A stretch of 64,000 bases of DNA from Burkholderia guangdongensis (GTDB lineage Bacteria > Pseudomonadota > Gammaproteobacteria > Burkholderiales > Burkholderiaceae). Both the position numbers and the translations under genes were made by a program. Under the pieces are notes generated by a model that saw nothing but the letters and a program-made list of their open reading frames with translations, had not been told where the DNA came from and made no database searches. The stretch lies in NCBI RefSeq assembly GCF_013403875.1, contig NZ_JACBNX010000015.1:1-64000 (forward strand). Direction: 5' to 3'. Shown here piece by piece: positions 37,767 through 46,909 of this stretch (within the stretch, counting starts at the first letter, position 1; each line of letters starts with the position of its first letter).

Positions 37767-39521
37767 TCAGCTTTTGTCGTCGTCGAGTTCTTCCTTGTAG
37801 CGCGCCTCGAACTCCAGCAGGCGCGCGTTCACCATCGACTGCTCGTAGAACGTCGCGTTCTTCGCGTCGCGCGCCTCTTTCAACTGGCGGATCGCGGCCG
37901 GCCATGCGCCGTCGAGCGCGAGCTTCTCCGCGAGCGCGCGGCGCCGCGCGAGCACATCGCCCGCGCCGTCGCTCGCCTGCGCGAGATAGTTCCACCAGTC
38001 CGGCTCGCGCGGATCGGCATCGGCTTGCGTGCGCGCGAGCGCCTGCGCGTCAGCGAAGCGGCGCGCGCCGAGCAGCGCGCGCAGATGCGCGACGACCGCC
38101 GCGTGCGACGCCGGCCAGCGCCGCCGCGCGAGCGCCGCGAGCCGCACCGCGTCGTCCGTACGCCCCGCGCGGCGCGCGAGATCCGACTCGAGCACGTCGA
38201 GGCTCGCCGAGTTCGCCGAGTTCGCCGAGTTCGCCGAGTTCGCCGAGTTCGCCGAGTTCGCCGAGTTCGCCGCTGGATCGCCGGCGCGCTTGCGTGCCGC
38301 TTCGAACGCGGCCCGCGACGCGGCAAGCGCGTCGCGCGCCGCGTCGTAGCGGCCAAGCAGCGTATCCGCGAGCGCGATCCCGTACCAGTTCGCGGCGACG
38401 TTCGCGGCCGTGCGATCGTCGATCTCGAACTGCAGCCGGCGCGCGTCGGCCGCGATGTCGGCCTGAGCACGGTCCTGCAGGATCCGCAGCCGCGCGCGCA
38501 CGAAACCGTACTCGGGCGACTGGCGCGGCTGCCGGTACGGCGCGCGCCGCGCGCGATCTTCCATGTCCGCGATCCGCTCGCCGGTCAGCGGGTGCGTGCG
38601 CGCATACTCGGGCACGCCGGTGTCGTTCATCGACGCGCGGTCGAGCCGCTCGAAGAAGCCCGGCATCCCGTACGGATCGTAGCCCGCGCCCGCCAGAAGC
38701 TGGAAGCCGACGCGGTCCGCCTCGCGCTCGGCGGTTCGCGAGAAGCGGAGCTGATTGTCGACCGCATACGCCTGCCCGCCGAGCGCAATCGCGCTGCCGA
38801 GATCGCCGCTGCGCGCGACGACGCCGGCCAGCACGCCGAGCAGCATCGTCGCGAGCGCGGTGTAGCCGGTCTTCTTGTTCGCGCCGAGCATCCGCGCGAT
38901 GTGGCGCTGGAGCACGTGGCCCATCTCGTGGCCGACGACCGACGCGAGTTCCGATTCCGTCTGCGTCGAGATGACGAGCCCACTGTTGATCCCGATGAAG
39001 CCGCCCGGCATCGAGAACGCGTTGACCTGCGGGTCGCGCACCGGGAACAGCTCGAAGTCGGGCACGTAGCCGCCGATGAAGTTTGCGCGAGCCGCGGCCG
39101 ACAGCCGCGCGGCGATCCCGTTCAGGTAGTCGCGCGCGAGCCAGTCGTCGAGATAGTCGGGGTCGCGCCGCACCTCGCGCATCGCGCGCTCGCCGATCTT
39201 CCGCTCGGCCTGCGGCGTCAGCGCGCCGCCGGAGCCGTCGCCGAGATCGGGGAGCTGCAGCGTCTTCAGCGGCGCGCGCAGGCTCGTTTCGGCGCGTGGC
39301 GCACCATCGGGACCGTCGGCACCGCCCACGCCGGACAGGCGGCTGTCGGCGCCGCCGTAGGTGCCGAACACGCCCGGCGCGATGTCGGGCGGGACGGTCG
39401 AGATCGACCGCGCATCGAGCGACGACGCGACCGGCGGCGGGTTCGTGCGCTGCGCGAAACCGTCGGGCGGCAATGCGAGCGCGATTGACAGCGACGCGGC
39501 GAGCAACGGTTTGGCACGCAT
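37767..39521 (-). CDS. M48-family periplasmic metalloprotease with TPR region (BepA-like)
   Basis: A 584-residue protein with a signal peptide (ALALPPDGFAQ, about 1-24), an M48 zinc protease domain with HEMGH (198-202) and the third ligand Glu267 in AEREADRVG, then a helical TPR-like C-terminal half. It resembles BepA/YfgC, which handles outer-membrane protein assembly. The linker at about 418-438 consists of seven NSA units encoded by a perfect 9-bp tandem repeat (38206-38268). Changes in copy number would keep the frame. Confidence 0.85.
   Translation of the reverse strand: MRAKPLLAASLSIALALPPDGFAQRTNPPPVASSLDARSISTVPPDIAPGVFGTYGGADSRLSGVGGADGPDGAPRAETSLRAPLKTLQLPDLGDGSGGALTPQAERKIGERAMREVRRDPDYLDDWLARDYLNGIAARLSAAARANFIGGYVPDFELFPVRDPQVNAFSMPGGFIGINSGLVISTQTESELASVVGHEMGHVLQRHIARMLGANKKTGYTALATMLLGVLAGVVARSGDLGSAIALGGQAYAVDNQLRFSRTAEREADRVGFQLLAGAGYDPYGMPGFFERLDRASMNDTGVPEYARTHPLTGERIADMEDRARRAPYRQPRQSPEYGFVRARLRILQDRAQADIAADARRLQFEIDDRTAANVAANWYGIALADTLLGRYDAARDALAASRAAFEAARKRAGDPAANSANSANSANSANSANSANSASLDVLESDLARRAGRTDDAVRLAALARRRWPASHAAVVAHLRALLGARRFADAQALARTQADADPREPDWWNYLAQASDGAGDVLARRRALAEKLALDGAWPAAIRQLKEARDAKNATFYEQSMVNARLLEFEARYKEELDDDKS
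38206..38268. repeat. 9-bp tandem repeat, 7 copies, in the BepA-like gene
   Basis: Seven perfect contiguous copies of GCCGAGTTC. Read on the minus strand they encode (NSA)7 in the linker between the protease and TPR parts. This is a classic VNTR with in-frame length variation expected. Confidence 0.9.
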
Positions 39522-39739
39522 GGCAGGATATCGCAGTGCCCAGGCGCGGAACTGGCGCGCGCGGCGGCAATGGGTATGAAGATCCCGGCCATTGTACCGA
39601 CGGCGCGGCGCGCGCCGGGTGGACGGATGGTCGCAGCGGCCGCCGCTGCTATGATAGGCGCCCTCTGAAGCTATGCATGGAAGCGGAGTGAGCGCGGCGT
39701 GACCGTTCGAGCGCTCGCCCCGATCGACAGGAGCACGAC

Positions 39740-40234
39740 ATGTCAGGACTCACGCATTTCGACGCCGCCGGCCACGCGCACATGGTCGACGTCGGCGGCA
39801 AGCAGGAAACGCAGCGGATCGCGATCGCGCGCGGCTCGATCCGGATGCTGCCGGAGACGTTCGAGCTGATCCGTGACGGCCGCGCGAAGAAGGGCGACGT
39901 GCTCGGCGTCGCGCGCATCGCGGCGATCCAGGGCGCGAAGCGGACCGCCGACCTGATTCCGCTGTGCCATCCGCTCGCGCTGACGCGCGTCGCGGTCGAT
40001 CTCGAACTCGACGACGCGTTGCCGGGCGTGCATTGCACCGCGCAGGTCGAGACGTTCGGCCGCACCGGTGTCGAGATGGAAGCGCTGACCGCGGTGCAGG
40101 TCGGGCTGCTGACCGTCTACGACATGTGCAAGGCCGTCGATCGCGGGATGGTGATCACCGACGTCAGCGTGCGCGAAAAGCGCGGCGGGAAGTCGGGGGA
40201 CTGGAAGGCGGACCAACCGAGCGCATCGGACTGA
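39740..40234 (+). CDS. moaC: Cyclic pyranopterin monophosphate synthase (Moco biosynthesis)
   Basis: A 164-residue MoaC that forms cPMP in molybdenum-cofactor synthesis. It starts [16 protein letters not shown], has [11 protein letters not shown] (active-site His), [26 protein letters not shown] (split at about 115-136) and the end [15 protein letters not shown] lies upstream of the ATG. The last 106 bp of the gene, plus five bases after the stop, are duplicated at 41077-41187. The 3' end therefore looks like an attachment site re-supplied by an integrated element. Confidence 0.95.
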   Translation: MSGLTHFDAAGHAHMVDVGGKQETQRIAIARGSIRMLPETFELIRDGRAKKGDVLGVARIAAIQGAKRTADLIPLCHPLALTRVAVDLELDDALPGVHCTAQVETFGRTGVEMEALTAVQVGLLTVYDMCKAVDRGMVITDVSVREKRGGKSGDWKADQPSASD

Positions 40235-40239
40235 TTGCC
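40129..40239 (+). repeat. Left att-type repeat: moaC 3' end, proximal copy
   Basis: These 111 bp are matched by 41077-41187 at 107 positions, with the first 42 bp identical. The copy completes moaC. It lies directly beside an integrase N-terminal stub, as expected for attL of an element that uses the gene end as its target. Confidence 0.8.
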
Positions 40240-40307
40240 TCTGCGTCGTTCGTCGTCACCTGGCGGAATCGCTACAAATCTGACTTCTGACATACGAAAA
40301 ATCGATC

Positions 40308-40327
40308 CTGTCCCACTCCTGTCCCAC
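40308..40327 (+). repeat. Direct-repeat pair before the integrase stub
   Basis: Two copies of CTGTCCCAC (40308-40316 and 40319-40327), 11 bp apart, end 11 bases before the ATG of the integrase stub. The arrangement matches that seen at 54267-54288 before the tRNA-Met integrase. Confidence 0.7.
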
Positions 40328-40338
40328 CGGAGACCGGA

Positions 40339-40398
40339 ATGGCATCGATACGCCAACGAGACGGCAAATGTGGTATTGGTCCGACATCCGGTTACTGA
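40339..40398 (+). pseudogene. Tyrosine integrase N-terminal stub
   Basis: An ATG-started fragment reads MASIRQRDGK and then diverges and stops after 19 codons. MASIR(K/Q)R(N/D)GKW is the usual opening of phage-type tyrosine integrases (AP2-like arm-binding domain). It lies just inside the moaC att-type repeat with the direct-repeat pair in front. The rest of the integrase has been deleted, so the element should be immobile. Confidence 0.55.
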
Positions 40399-40754
40399 AT
40401 ATCGCTTGACTGCACGCACGCTGCATGAACGCCGCTTACAACAGGTGCGTCACAGACATCGTCCACGCGTTTGCGGTAAAGATCGACGAGACACTTTTCA
40501 GTCGTACACTTGTTGCGTTGCGCGATCCATGCCCGCTGTTCCTTCTTCAGAGACTTGTTATCAGGACCGTCGCCCAAATTGGTAGCCAGCATGTCGCGGT
40601 AGTTGTCCGCCAGCGCGTCGTCCAACTTCCCAAGCAATGGACTGGAACAGATCGTCTTCTCGACGTAGGTCGATGCCTTCTTGCAATCGAAGGACGTTGC
40701 GTGTGCCAGCGGCGACACGATCAGCAAGGCAGCAAGCAGATGTCGAAATTTCAT
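40392..40754 (-). CDS. LprI-type (DUF1311) secreted protein
   Basis: A 120-residue protein with a signal peptide (cleaved near AHA-TS). It has the lysozyme-inhibitor LprI pattern: SFDCKKASTYVEKTICSSPLLGKLDDALADNYR split over about 21-53, then KKEQRAWIAQRNKC. Four or more cysteines probably form disulfides. Family members can inhibit lysozyme, but many are uncharacterised. Its GC is lower than that of moaC and pglL, and it is the only intact gene inside the moaC scar, so it is presumably the surviving cargo. Confidence 0.75.
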   Translation of the reverse strand: MKFRHLLAALLIVSPLAHATSFDCKKASTYVEKTICSSPLLGKLDDALADNYRDMLATNLGDGPDNKSLKKEQRAWIAQRNKCTTEKCLVDLYRKRVDDVCDAPVVSGVHAACVQSSDIQ

Positions 40755-41076
40755 AGGCTTCCCCGGTTGTCAGTGGTCCAATCATGAAAAACCGCCGATG
40801 AACGGCGGTCGTGGAATGATTTTTGTGCCGCGCAAATCCTACCAGCGTCACATCGCAGACAGGACTTGGATGCGCGCTTCCGTCGTTTCGATGAGACAGG
40901 CCGCATCGTCACAGGCATTCCGCTCCTTCAGCCACTTTCGTAGCTGCTGTTTCAGTGCTGTGGGGGTCGCTTGATTTCACGGCAGCCGCGTGATGGTCTG
41001 TCGGCTGTCCTTCATGTGCCGCGCGACTTCTGGCGATCCGACCAGTCGATCAGTGCGCACGGCACGCCATCGGGTC
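40755..41076. other. Non-coding part of the moaC-linked element
   Basis: This 322-bp stretch holds a minus-strand hairpin (40791-40809, ACCGCCG and CGGCGGT arms, then TTTTTC). It would insulate the LprI gene from pglL-side transcription. No believable gene is present; short plus-strand frames have atypical codon use. Confidence 0.4.
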
Positions 41077-41187
41077 CAAGGCCGTCGATCGCGGGATGGT
41101 GATCACCGACGTCAGCGTACGCGAAAAGCGCGGCGGGAAGTCGGGAGACTGGGAGGCGGACCAGCCGAGCGCATCGGACTGATTGCC
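41077..41187 (+). repeat. Right att-type repeat: moaC 3' end, distal copy
   Basis: The second copy of the moaC 3' end, 948 bp from the first, with four substitutions; three are silent and one changes Lys to Glu. It still reads as an intact moaC C-terminus with its TGA. It is likely the original chromosomal 3' end displaced by the insertion. Confidence 0.8.
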
Positions 41188-41200
41188 GCCGCACCATTCG

Positions 41201-41250
41201 CCATCACTCGCCATCACTCGCCATCACTCGCCATCACTCGCCATCACTCG
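41201..41250. repeat. 10-bp tandem repeat at the pglL 3' end
   Basis: Five contiguous copies of CCATCACTCG. The stop codon of pglL (41244-41246) lies in the copy nearest the gene, so unit changes would alter only the downstream spacer. Confidence 0.85.
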
Positions 41251-43031
41251 TCGTCATCGTCACCCGAGTCGTCGGTCGCATCGCTCGGCACTTCGCCGTA
41301 CTTCGCGACCACGGCCGCCTTGAACGCCTTCAGCGACGGCTGCGCGTCGCAGAGCTTGTACAGCGCGGCCAGCTGCTGCGGCCAGTCTTTCAGTTCCACC
41401 GAGAACACGTGCAGACGCGCGACCGTATCGAGCGCCGCGGCGTCGCGGCCGTCCAGCGCCTGCAGCACCGCATAGCGGCGCAGCACCGTCTCGCCCGGCA
41501 GCAGCGCAATCGCGCGCTCGTGCGCCGCGAGCTTCTGCGGCAGGTCGTCGCGCGAAATCGGCAGCAGCGTCGCCGCGCCGTACTCGCCCCATGCGCGGAA
41601 CAGCCAGGACGGCGCCGCGCTGTACTGCTCGGCCGGATTGCTGCCGTAATAGAGCACTTCCGCGCGCCGATAGTCGCTCAGCACCGGATACGCGGCGAGC
41701 AGCCCGCCGATCGACAGCAGCGCGAAGAGCCCGAACGCCGCGCGCCCCGGCAGCACGCGCAGCGGCTGCGTGTCGAGCAACCCGATCACGAACATCACCG
41801 GCAGCAGGAAGAACATGTACTGCTGCGGATACTCGACGAGCGCGTGCATCAGCAGAATGCCGATCAGCGCGAACCCGAACACACGCTCGCTGGTGTGCGC
41901 AACGCGCAGCGCGCGCACGAACCACAGCACGAGCGCGACGACCGGCACGCCGAGCCCGAGCACGCCGGACTTCGCGAGCAGATCGATGAAGATGTCGTGC
42001 GCGTTGTTCGCGATCTCGACGCCGCCGAGCGCGCGCACGAGCTCGAACTGATGCACCGGGAACTCGCCCCAGCCGACGCCGAGCACCGGATGCGCATGGA
42101 ACATCGCGAGCCCGTACTTCCACAGCGCGAGGCGCGGCGCGATCTGGCCGGCGTCGCGCATCCGGTCCGCCGCCGACTCCGCGAGATCCAGATGGAAATG
42201 CACGTTCGCCCAACGCACCGCGACGTTGACCGCGACGAACGCGATCGCGAGCAGCGCCGGCAGCAGCCAGGCGCGCGCGCCGCGCGCCGGGTCCGAGCCG
42301 CGGCGCGCGGCGGCCAGCGCGATCCAGAAACCGGCGACCACGATCACGCCGACCTGCAGCCACGGCCCGCGCGACACCGTCAGCGCGAGCCCGGCCGACA
42401 GCACGACCGACAGCGCGAGCCATGCCCAGACCGCGAGCCGGCGCGTCTGAGCGAGATAGAGCGCGCCGGCGAGCGCGAACGCGATGTAGGTCGCCAGGTG
42501 GTTCGCCTGCGCCATGTTGCCGTATGGCCGGCGCTCGGTCGCGACGCCGTACACGACGACGAACGGCGACACCGCCGCCTCGAGATGGAACAGCTGCACG
42601 ATCTGGCAGAGCACCGCGATCACGCCGCCGACGATCAGCGCGCTCGCCATCATCCGCGCGACCATCTCGCCCTGGTCCGCGCGCGCGAGCGCATAGCCCG
42701 CCTGCATCGCGACCAGCGCTGCGCCGAGATAGCCGAGCGCGAGCCACGCCATCGACGGCTGCTGCAGCGGCAGCACCGCGATCTGCGCGAGCAGCACCGC
42801 GGCGAAGCCGAGCGGCGCGACGAGCGCGGCAGGCGCCGCGAACGGCACCGCGGGGCGGCTCGCGCGCACCATCAGGATGACCGCCGCGCCGAGCAGCAGA
42901 TACAGCACGAGCGCGGCGAACTCGGAGTAGAACGTCGGAATCGGGTAGGTGTGATTCGTGATCGAGTACGGCACCATCAGCGCGACGGCGAGCACAACCA
43001 GCGGCAACGAACGGAAAAATGAGGAGGGCAT
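41244..43031 (-). CDS. pglL: PglL-type O-oligosaccharyltransferase
   Basis: A 595-residue polytopic membrane protein of the O-antigen ligase superfamily. About ten or more membrane spans are followed by a periplasmic Wzy_C-type loop and a soluble C-terminus with an acidic tail (DDSGDDDDE). GVGWGEFPVHQFEL and NNAHDIFIDLLAKSGVLGL (split) carry the conserved His of the ligase signature. It transfers lipid-linked glycan to periplasmic proteins; in Burkholderia PglL is the general O-glycosylation enzyme (known for B. cenocepacia). A pilin gene immediately upstream on the same strand is a likely partner or former substrate. Confidence 0.88.
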   Translation of the reverse strand: MPSSFFRSLPLVVLAVALMVPYSITNHTYPIPTFYSEFAALVLYLLLGAAVILMVRASRPAVPFAAPAALVAPLGFAAVLLAQIAVLPLQQPSMAWLALGYLGAALVAMQAGYALARADQGEMVARMMASALIVGGVIAVLCQIVQLFHLEAAVSPFVVVYGVATERRPYGNMAQANHLATYIAFALAGALYLAQTRRLAVWAWLALSVVLSAGLALTVSRGPWLQVGVIVVAGFWIALAAARRGSDPARGARAWLLPALLAIAFVAVNVAVRWANVHFHLDLAESAADRMRDAGQIAPRLALWKYGLAMFHAHPVLGVGWGEFPVHQFELVRALGGVEIANNAHDIFIDLLAKSGVLGLGVPVVALVLWFVRALRVAHTSERVFGFALIGILLMHALVEYPQQYMFFLLPVMFVIGLLDTQPLRVLPGRAAFGLFALLSIGGLLAAYPVLSDYRRAEVLYYGSNPAEQYSAAPSWLFRAWGEYGAATLLPISRDDLPQKLAAHERAIALLPGETVLRRYAVLQALDGRDAAALDTVARLHVFSVELKDWPQQLAALYKLCDAQPSLKAFKAAVVAKYGEVPSDATDDSGDDDDE

Positions 43032-43107
43032 GAGCGAACCGGGTGTCAGCAACCGGCGCACTATACAAAAAAAACATTCCCCTGTGCGGAGCCGATGCGG
43101 CCCGACG

Positions 43108-43758
43108 CTACGCGCGGCATTCGGCCGGCGCGAACTTGCCGGGCAGCGACGGCGCATCGGCCGGCAGCGGTCCCGCGCCCGGCGCCGGCAGCGACGACGC
43201 CTGCTTGCCCGCCGCAAAGCATTCCCACGCGATCGACCCCGCCTGCATCGCGCCTTTCGCGAGCGGCACGCGCGCGGTCGGCACATCGGCCCGGTCCGGC
43301 GCCGACGGCACGAGTACGAGCGTGTTCTCGCCGGCAGGCGCGACGCGCGCGGTGTAGACGATCGAGATCTGCCCCGTTTCGTCGTCGATCCGGATCGACT
43401 CGACGTTGCGCGTGGCAACCGGCGCGTCGTAACCGCCCGCGAGGTCCGCGCCGCCCGCCGCGTTCTCGGCGACCGCGAGCCGCGCGGACGCGGCGAGCGC
43501 GAGCCCCTCCCCGACCCGCGAGCGCGCGAGATAGTCCTGATACGCGGGAATCGCATACGCGGCGACGACGCCGACGATCGCGAGCACGATCATCAGCTCG
43601 ATCAGCGTGAACCCGGCTAACCCCACACGCGACACATGCGGCACATGCGGCACATGCGGCACATGCGGCGCACGCGACACACGCGACACACACCACGCGT
43701 TCCGCGGCTCGTCGGCGACGCGGCGGATCGGAAACGAAACGAAAAGAACATCGAACAT
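43108..43758 (-). CDS. Type IV pilin with unusually long leader
   Basis: A 216-residue pilin-like protein. The prepilin site is [19 protein letters not shown]: cleavage after Gly49 gives Phe50 as first mature residue and Glu54 as the conserved Glu5. The hydrophobic N-helix and [11 protein letters not shown] match major pilins. The ATG at 43758 has GGAG six bases upstream, but gives a 49-residue leader instead of the usual 6-25. The leader includes PHV repeats encoded by a 9-bp VNTR. GTG starts inside the repeat could produce a short leader. The mature C-terminus has few cysteines. Confidence 0.8.
   Translation of the reverse strand: MFDVLFVSFPIRRVADEPRNAWCVSRVSRAPHVPHVPHVPHVSRVGLAGFTLIELMIVLAIVGVVAAYAIPAYQDYLARSRVGEGLALAASARLAVAENAAGGADLAGGYDAPVATRNVESIRIDDETGQISIVYTARVAPAGENTLVLVPSAPDRADVPTARVPLAKGAMQAGSIAWECFAAGKQASSLPAPGAGPLPADAPSLPGKFAPAECRA
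43633..43669. repeat. 9-bp tandem repeat in the pilin leader
   Basis: Four contiguous copies of ACATGCGGC. Read on the minus strand they encode (P)HVPHVPHV in the prepilin leader, with a degenerate GCACGCGACAC tail continuing to 43693. Copy-number change would keep frame but change leader length. Confidence 0.85.
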
Positions 43759-43778
43759 CGCACACTCCGGAAACGAAA

Positions 43779-43804
43779 AACGCCTGCCGATGGTGGCAGG
43801 CGTT
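43779..43804 (-). terminator. Terminator after the TerC-family gene
   Basis: A ten-base perfect stem (AACGCCTGCC and complement) with a six-base loop, T-rich on the minus strand side. It lies about 55 bp past the stop at 43858. Confidence 0.75.
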
Positions 43805-43857
43805 TCGATCGTAGCGAGCGGGCCGCGGCGCCGGCAGTCGGCCGGACGGCCAACGCG

Positions 43858-44568
43858 TCAGGAACTGGACGCGCTCATCGCCTCCCGGCGCCTCTTCAGC
43901 CCATAGCCGGCCGCGACGACGAACAGCGCGCCCGCGATATGCGCGCCGTAGACCACGGCGGGCGTATCGAGAATCGGCCAGCGCTCCGCGACCGGATCAC
44001 CGACGATCAGGCCGCCCGCGATCCAGCCGAGCAGCGCCGCGCCGAGCGCGACGATCACCGGATAGCGGTCGAGCAGCTTCAGCACCAGCGTGCTGCCCCA
44101 GACGATGATCGGAACGCTGACGACGAGACCGAAGATCACGAGCGCGATCCGGTGTTGCGGATCGGCCTGCTCTGCCGCGCCGGCGATCGCGATCACGTTG
44201 TCGAGACTCATCACCGCGTCCGCGATCACGATCGTCTTCACGGCCGACCAGAGCTGGTCCGCCGGCTTGATGTGATCGTGCGCATCCTCGGCGGGCGCCA
44301 TCAGCTTGACGCCGATCCACAGCAGCAGCAGGCCGCCCGCGAACTTCAGGAACGGCACGTCGAGCAGCACGACCGCGAACGCGATCAGCGCGACCCGCAG
44401 CACGATCGCGCCGGCCGTCCCCCACAGCACGCCGCGCATGCGCTGCGCCGGCGCCAGGTTGCGGCACGCGAGCGCGATCACAACCGCGTTGTCACCGCCG
44501 AGCAGGATGTCGATGACGACGATCTGAATCACAGCGCCCCAGTGGAGCGACGTCAGGAATTCGAGCAT
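43858..44568 (-). CDS. TerC-family membrane protein (YjbE type)
   Basis: A 236-residue integral membrane protein with about seven spans. The family's acidic motifs are DILLGGDNAVVIALA (about 19-33) and ADAVMSLDNVIAIAGA (about 123-138), likely metal-coordinating. Relatives export manganese or take part in tellurite resistance; which applies here is open. I do not see a yybP-ykoY-like riboswitch in the short leader. The start MLEFLTSLHWG at 44566-44568 was chosen over a basic 15-codon extension. Confidence 0.85.
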   Translation of the reverse strand: MLEFLTSLHWGAVIQIVVIDILLGGDNAVVIALACRNLAPAQRMRGVLWGTAGAIVLRVALIAFAVVLLDVPFLKFAGGLLLLWIGVKLMAPAEDAHDHIKPADQLWSAVKTIVIADAVMSLDNVIAIAGAAEQADPQHRIALVIFGLVVSVPIIVWGSTLVLKLLDRYPVIVALGAALLGWIAGGLIVGDPVAERWPILDTPAVVYGAHIAGALFVVAAGYGLKRRREAMSASSS

Positions 44569-44660
44569 GGATCGGAACGGAAAAGGAAATCGAACAGGCC
44601 GGCGCGCGCGCACATTCCCGCCGCGCCCTCACCTTACAAAACAATTTCGCAAGCATAACA

Positions 44661-44687
44661 AAAAACGCCGGCTGGGCCGGCGTTTTT
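44661..44687 (-). terminator. Terminator after sucD
   Basis: An 11-base perfect stem (AAAAACGCCGG and complement) with a five-base loop. A-rich flank on the left reads as a T-run on the minus strand. It lies 24 bp past the sucD stop. Confidence 0.8.
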
Positions 44688-44710
44688 CGAAGGACTTCCG
44701 TAGAGGAACC

Positions 44711-45592
44711 TTACAGTGCAGCCTTCAGCAGGCGGCCCATTTCCGACGGATTGCGCGTGACCGTGATCCCGCACGCTTCCATGATTTCCAGCTTCGCTTC
44801 GGCCGTGTCCGCGCCGCCCGAGATCAGCGCGCCGGCGTGGCCCATGCGCTTGCCCGGAGGCGCGGTGACGCCCGCGATGAAGCCGACGACCGGCTTCTTC
44901 ATGTTGTCCTTGATCCACTGCGCGGCGTTCGCCTCGTCCGGGCCGCCGATCTCGCCGATCATCACGACCGCATCCGTGTCCGGATCGTCGTTGAACATCT
45001 TCATCACGTCGATGTGCTTGAGACCGTTGATCGGATCGCCACCGATGCCGACCGCCGACGACTGGCCGAGGCCGAGCGCGGTCAGCTGCGCGACGGCTTC
45101 ATACGTCAGCGTGCCCGAGCGCGACACGACGCCGATGCGGCCCTTGCGGTGGATGTGGCCCGGCATGATGCCGATCTTCAGTTCGTCCGGCGTGATCGTG
45201 CCCGGGCAGTTCGGCCCGAGCAGCAGCGTCTTGCGGCCTTCGCGACGCATGCGGTCCTTCACTTCGATCATGTCGCGCACCGGAATGCCTTCCGTGATGC
45301 AGATCGCGAGATCGAGATCGGCCTCGACCGCTTCCCAGATCGCCGCGGCGGCGCCCGCCGGCGGCACGTAGATGACCGACACGGTCGCGCCGGTCTCTTC
45401 CTTCGCTTCCTTCACGCTCGCGTAGATCGGAATGCCTTCGAAATCTTCGCCGGCCTTCTTCGGGTTCACGCCCGCGACGAACGCCTCGCGGCCGTTCGCG
45501 TACTCGCGGCACGCGCGCGTATGGAACTGACCGGTCTTGCCGGTGATGCCCTGCGTGATGACCTTCGTGTCTTTATTGATCAGAATCGACAT
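44711..45592 (-). CDS. sucD: Succinyl-CoA synthetase, alpha subunit
   Basis: A 293-residue subunit with [21 protein letters not shown] at the start (CoA-binding Rossmann domain). The phosphohistidine loop is near 246 ([13 protein letters not shown]). With SucC it converts succinyl-CoA to succinate with ATP/GTP formation in the TCA cycle. The start at 45590-45592 was chosen over a longer frame. It follows sucC by 60 bp. Confidence 0.96.
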   Translation of the reverse strand: MSILINKDTKVITQGITGKTGQFHTRACREYANGREAFVAGVNPKKAGEDFEGIPIYASVKEAKEETGATVSVIYVPPAGAAAAIWEAVEADLDLAICITEGIPVRDMIEVKDRMRREGRKTLLLGPNCPGTITPDELKIGIMPGHIHRKGRIGVVSRSGTLTYEAVAQLTALGLGQSSAVGIGGDPINGLKHIDVMKMFNDDPDTDAVVMIGEIGGPDEANAAQWIKDNMKKPVVGFIAGVTAPPGKRMGHAGALISGGADTAEAKLEIMEACGITVTRNPSEMGRLLKAAL

Positions 45593-45652
45593 GTATTGAC
45601 CTCTGTTCGAGTGGCGTCGCGTGTCAACCGCGCCGCCATGCGTGTTCAATGC

Positions 45653-46819
45653 TTACTTGCCTTCGGCAGCCGCGACGACCTTCTGCGCCGCTTCTTCCAT
45701 GCTGTCGGCCGCGATGATCGGCAGGCCCGATTCGGCGAGCATCTTCTTGCCGAGGTCCTCGTTCGTGCCCTTCATGCGCACGACGAGCGGCACGCCCAGG
45801 TTCACGGCCTTCGAACCGGCGATCACGCCTTCCGCGATCACGTCGCAGCGCATGATGCCGCCGAAGATGTTCACGAGGATCGCCTTCAGGCCCGGGTTCT
45901 TCAGCATCAGCTTGAACGCTTCGGTGACCTTCTCGGTCGTCGCACCGCCGCCGACGTCGAGGAAGTTCGCCGGCTCGCCGCCGAACAGCTTGATCGTGTC
46001 CATCGTCGCCATCGCGAGGCCCGCGCCGTTCACGAGGCAGCCGATGTTGCCGTCGAGCGAGATGTACGCGAGGTCGAACTTCGACGCTTCGATTTCGGCC
46101 GGATCTTCTTCATCCAGATCGCGGTACGCGACGATGTCCGGATGACGGAACAGCGCGTTCGAGTCGAAGTTGAACTTCGCGTCGAGCGCGATCACCTTGC
46201 CGTCGCCCGTCAGCACGAGCGGGTTGATTTCGGCGAGCGACGCGTCGGTTTCCCAGAACGACTTGTACAGACCTTGCAGGATCGCGCGCGCTTGCGGGAT
46301 CGATGCGTCCGGCACGCCGATCTTCTTCGCGAGATCGTCGGCTTCGGCGTCCAGCAGGCCCTTCGACGGCTCGACCGCGACCTTGTGGATCGCTTCCGGC
46401 GTCTTCGCGGCGACTTCCTCGATGTCCATCCCGCCTTCGCTCGACGCCATCACGACGACCTTCTGCGACACGCGGTCGATCACGATGCCGACGTACAGTT
46501 CCTTCTTGATGTCCGCGCCTTCCTCGATCAGCAGGCGGTTCACCTTCTGGCCTTCCGCGCCGGTCTGGTGCGTGATGAGCTGCATGCCGAGGATCTGGCT
46601 CGCGTATTCGCGCACCTGGTCGATCGACTTCGCGACCTTCACGCCGCCACCCTTGCCGCGGCCGCCCGCATGGATCTGAGCCTTGACGACCCACACCGGG
46701 CCGCCGAGCTCTTCCGCCGCCTTGACGGCCTCGTCCACCGAGAACGCCGGTTTGCCGCGCGGGACCGCGACTCCGAATTTCCGCAGGATTTCCTTACCCT
46801 GGTACTCGTGAATCTTCAT
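45653..46819 (-). CDS. sucC: Succinyl-CoA synthetase, beta subunit
   Basis: A 388-residue ATP-grasp subunit beginning [16 protein letters not shown]. It has [18 protein letters not shown] (nucleotide site), [17 protein letters not shown] and [15 protein letters not shown]. It is the first gene of the sucCD operon, transcribed leftwards. A DUF2889 gene lies upstream on the same strand. Confidence 0.97.
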   Translation of the reverse strand: MKIHEYQGKEILRKFGVAVPRGKPAFSVDEAVKAAEELGGPVWVVKAQIHAGGRGKGGGVKVAKSIDQVREYASQILGMQLITHQTGAEGQKVNRLLIEEGADIKKELYVGIVIDRVSQKVVVMASSEGGMDIEEVAAKTPEAIHKVAVEPSKGLLDAEADDLAKKIGVPDASIPQARAILQGLYKSFWETDASLAEINPLVLTGDGKVIALDAKFNFDSNALFRHPDIVAYRDLDEEDPAEIEASKFDLAYISLDGNIGCLVNGAGLAMATMDTIKLFGGEPANFLDVGGGATTEKVTEAFKLMLKNPGLKAILVNIFGGIMRCDVIAEGVIAGSKAVNLGVPLVVRMKGTNEDLGKKMLAESGLPIIAADSMEEAAQKVVAAAEGK

Positions 46820-46909
46820 GCGTGATTCCTTCAGTCTGAGAGTTGGATGAAAAGTCGCTTAAAGCCACTCAAAATCGCTTAAGACGCTTCTTTCTTTGTG
46901 TTATTCCGT

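Noticed and set aside
38206..38268. Possible CRISPR array because of regular repeats
   Set aside because: Units are 9 bp, contiguous and coding, with no spacers. The same holds for the repeats at 41201, 43633 and 48311. No cas genes occur in the window.
44569..44640. A manganese (yybP-ykoY) riboswitch before the TerC-family gene
   Set aside because: The leader is short and I cannot find the conserved loop motifs.
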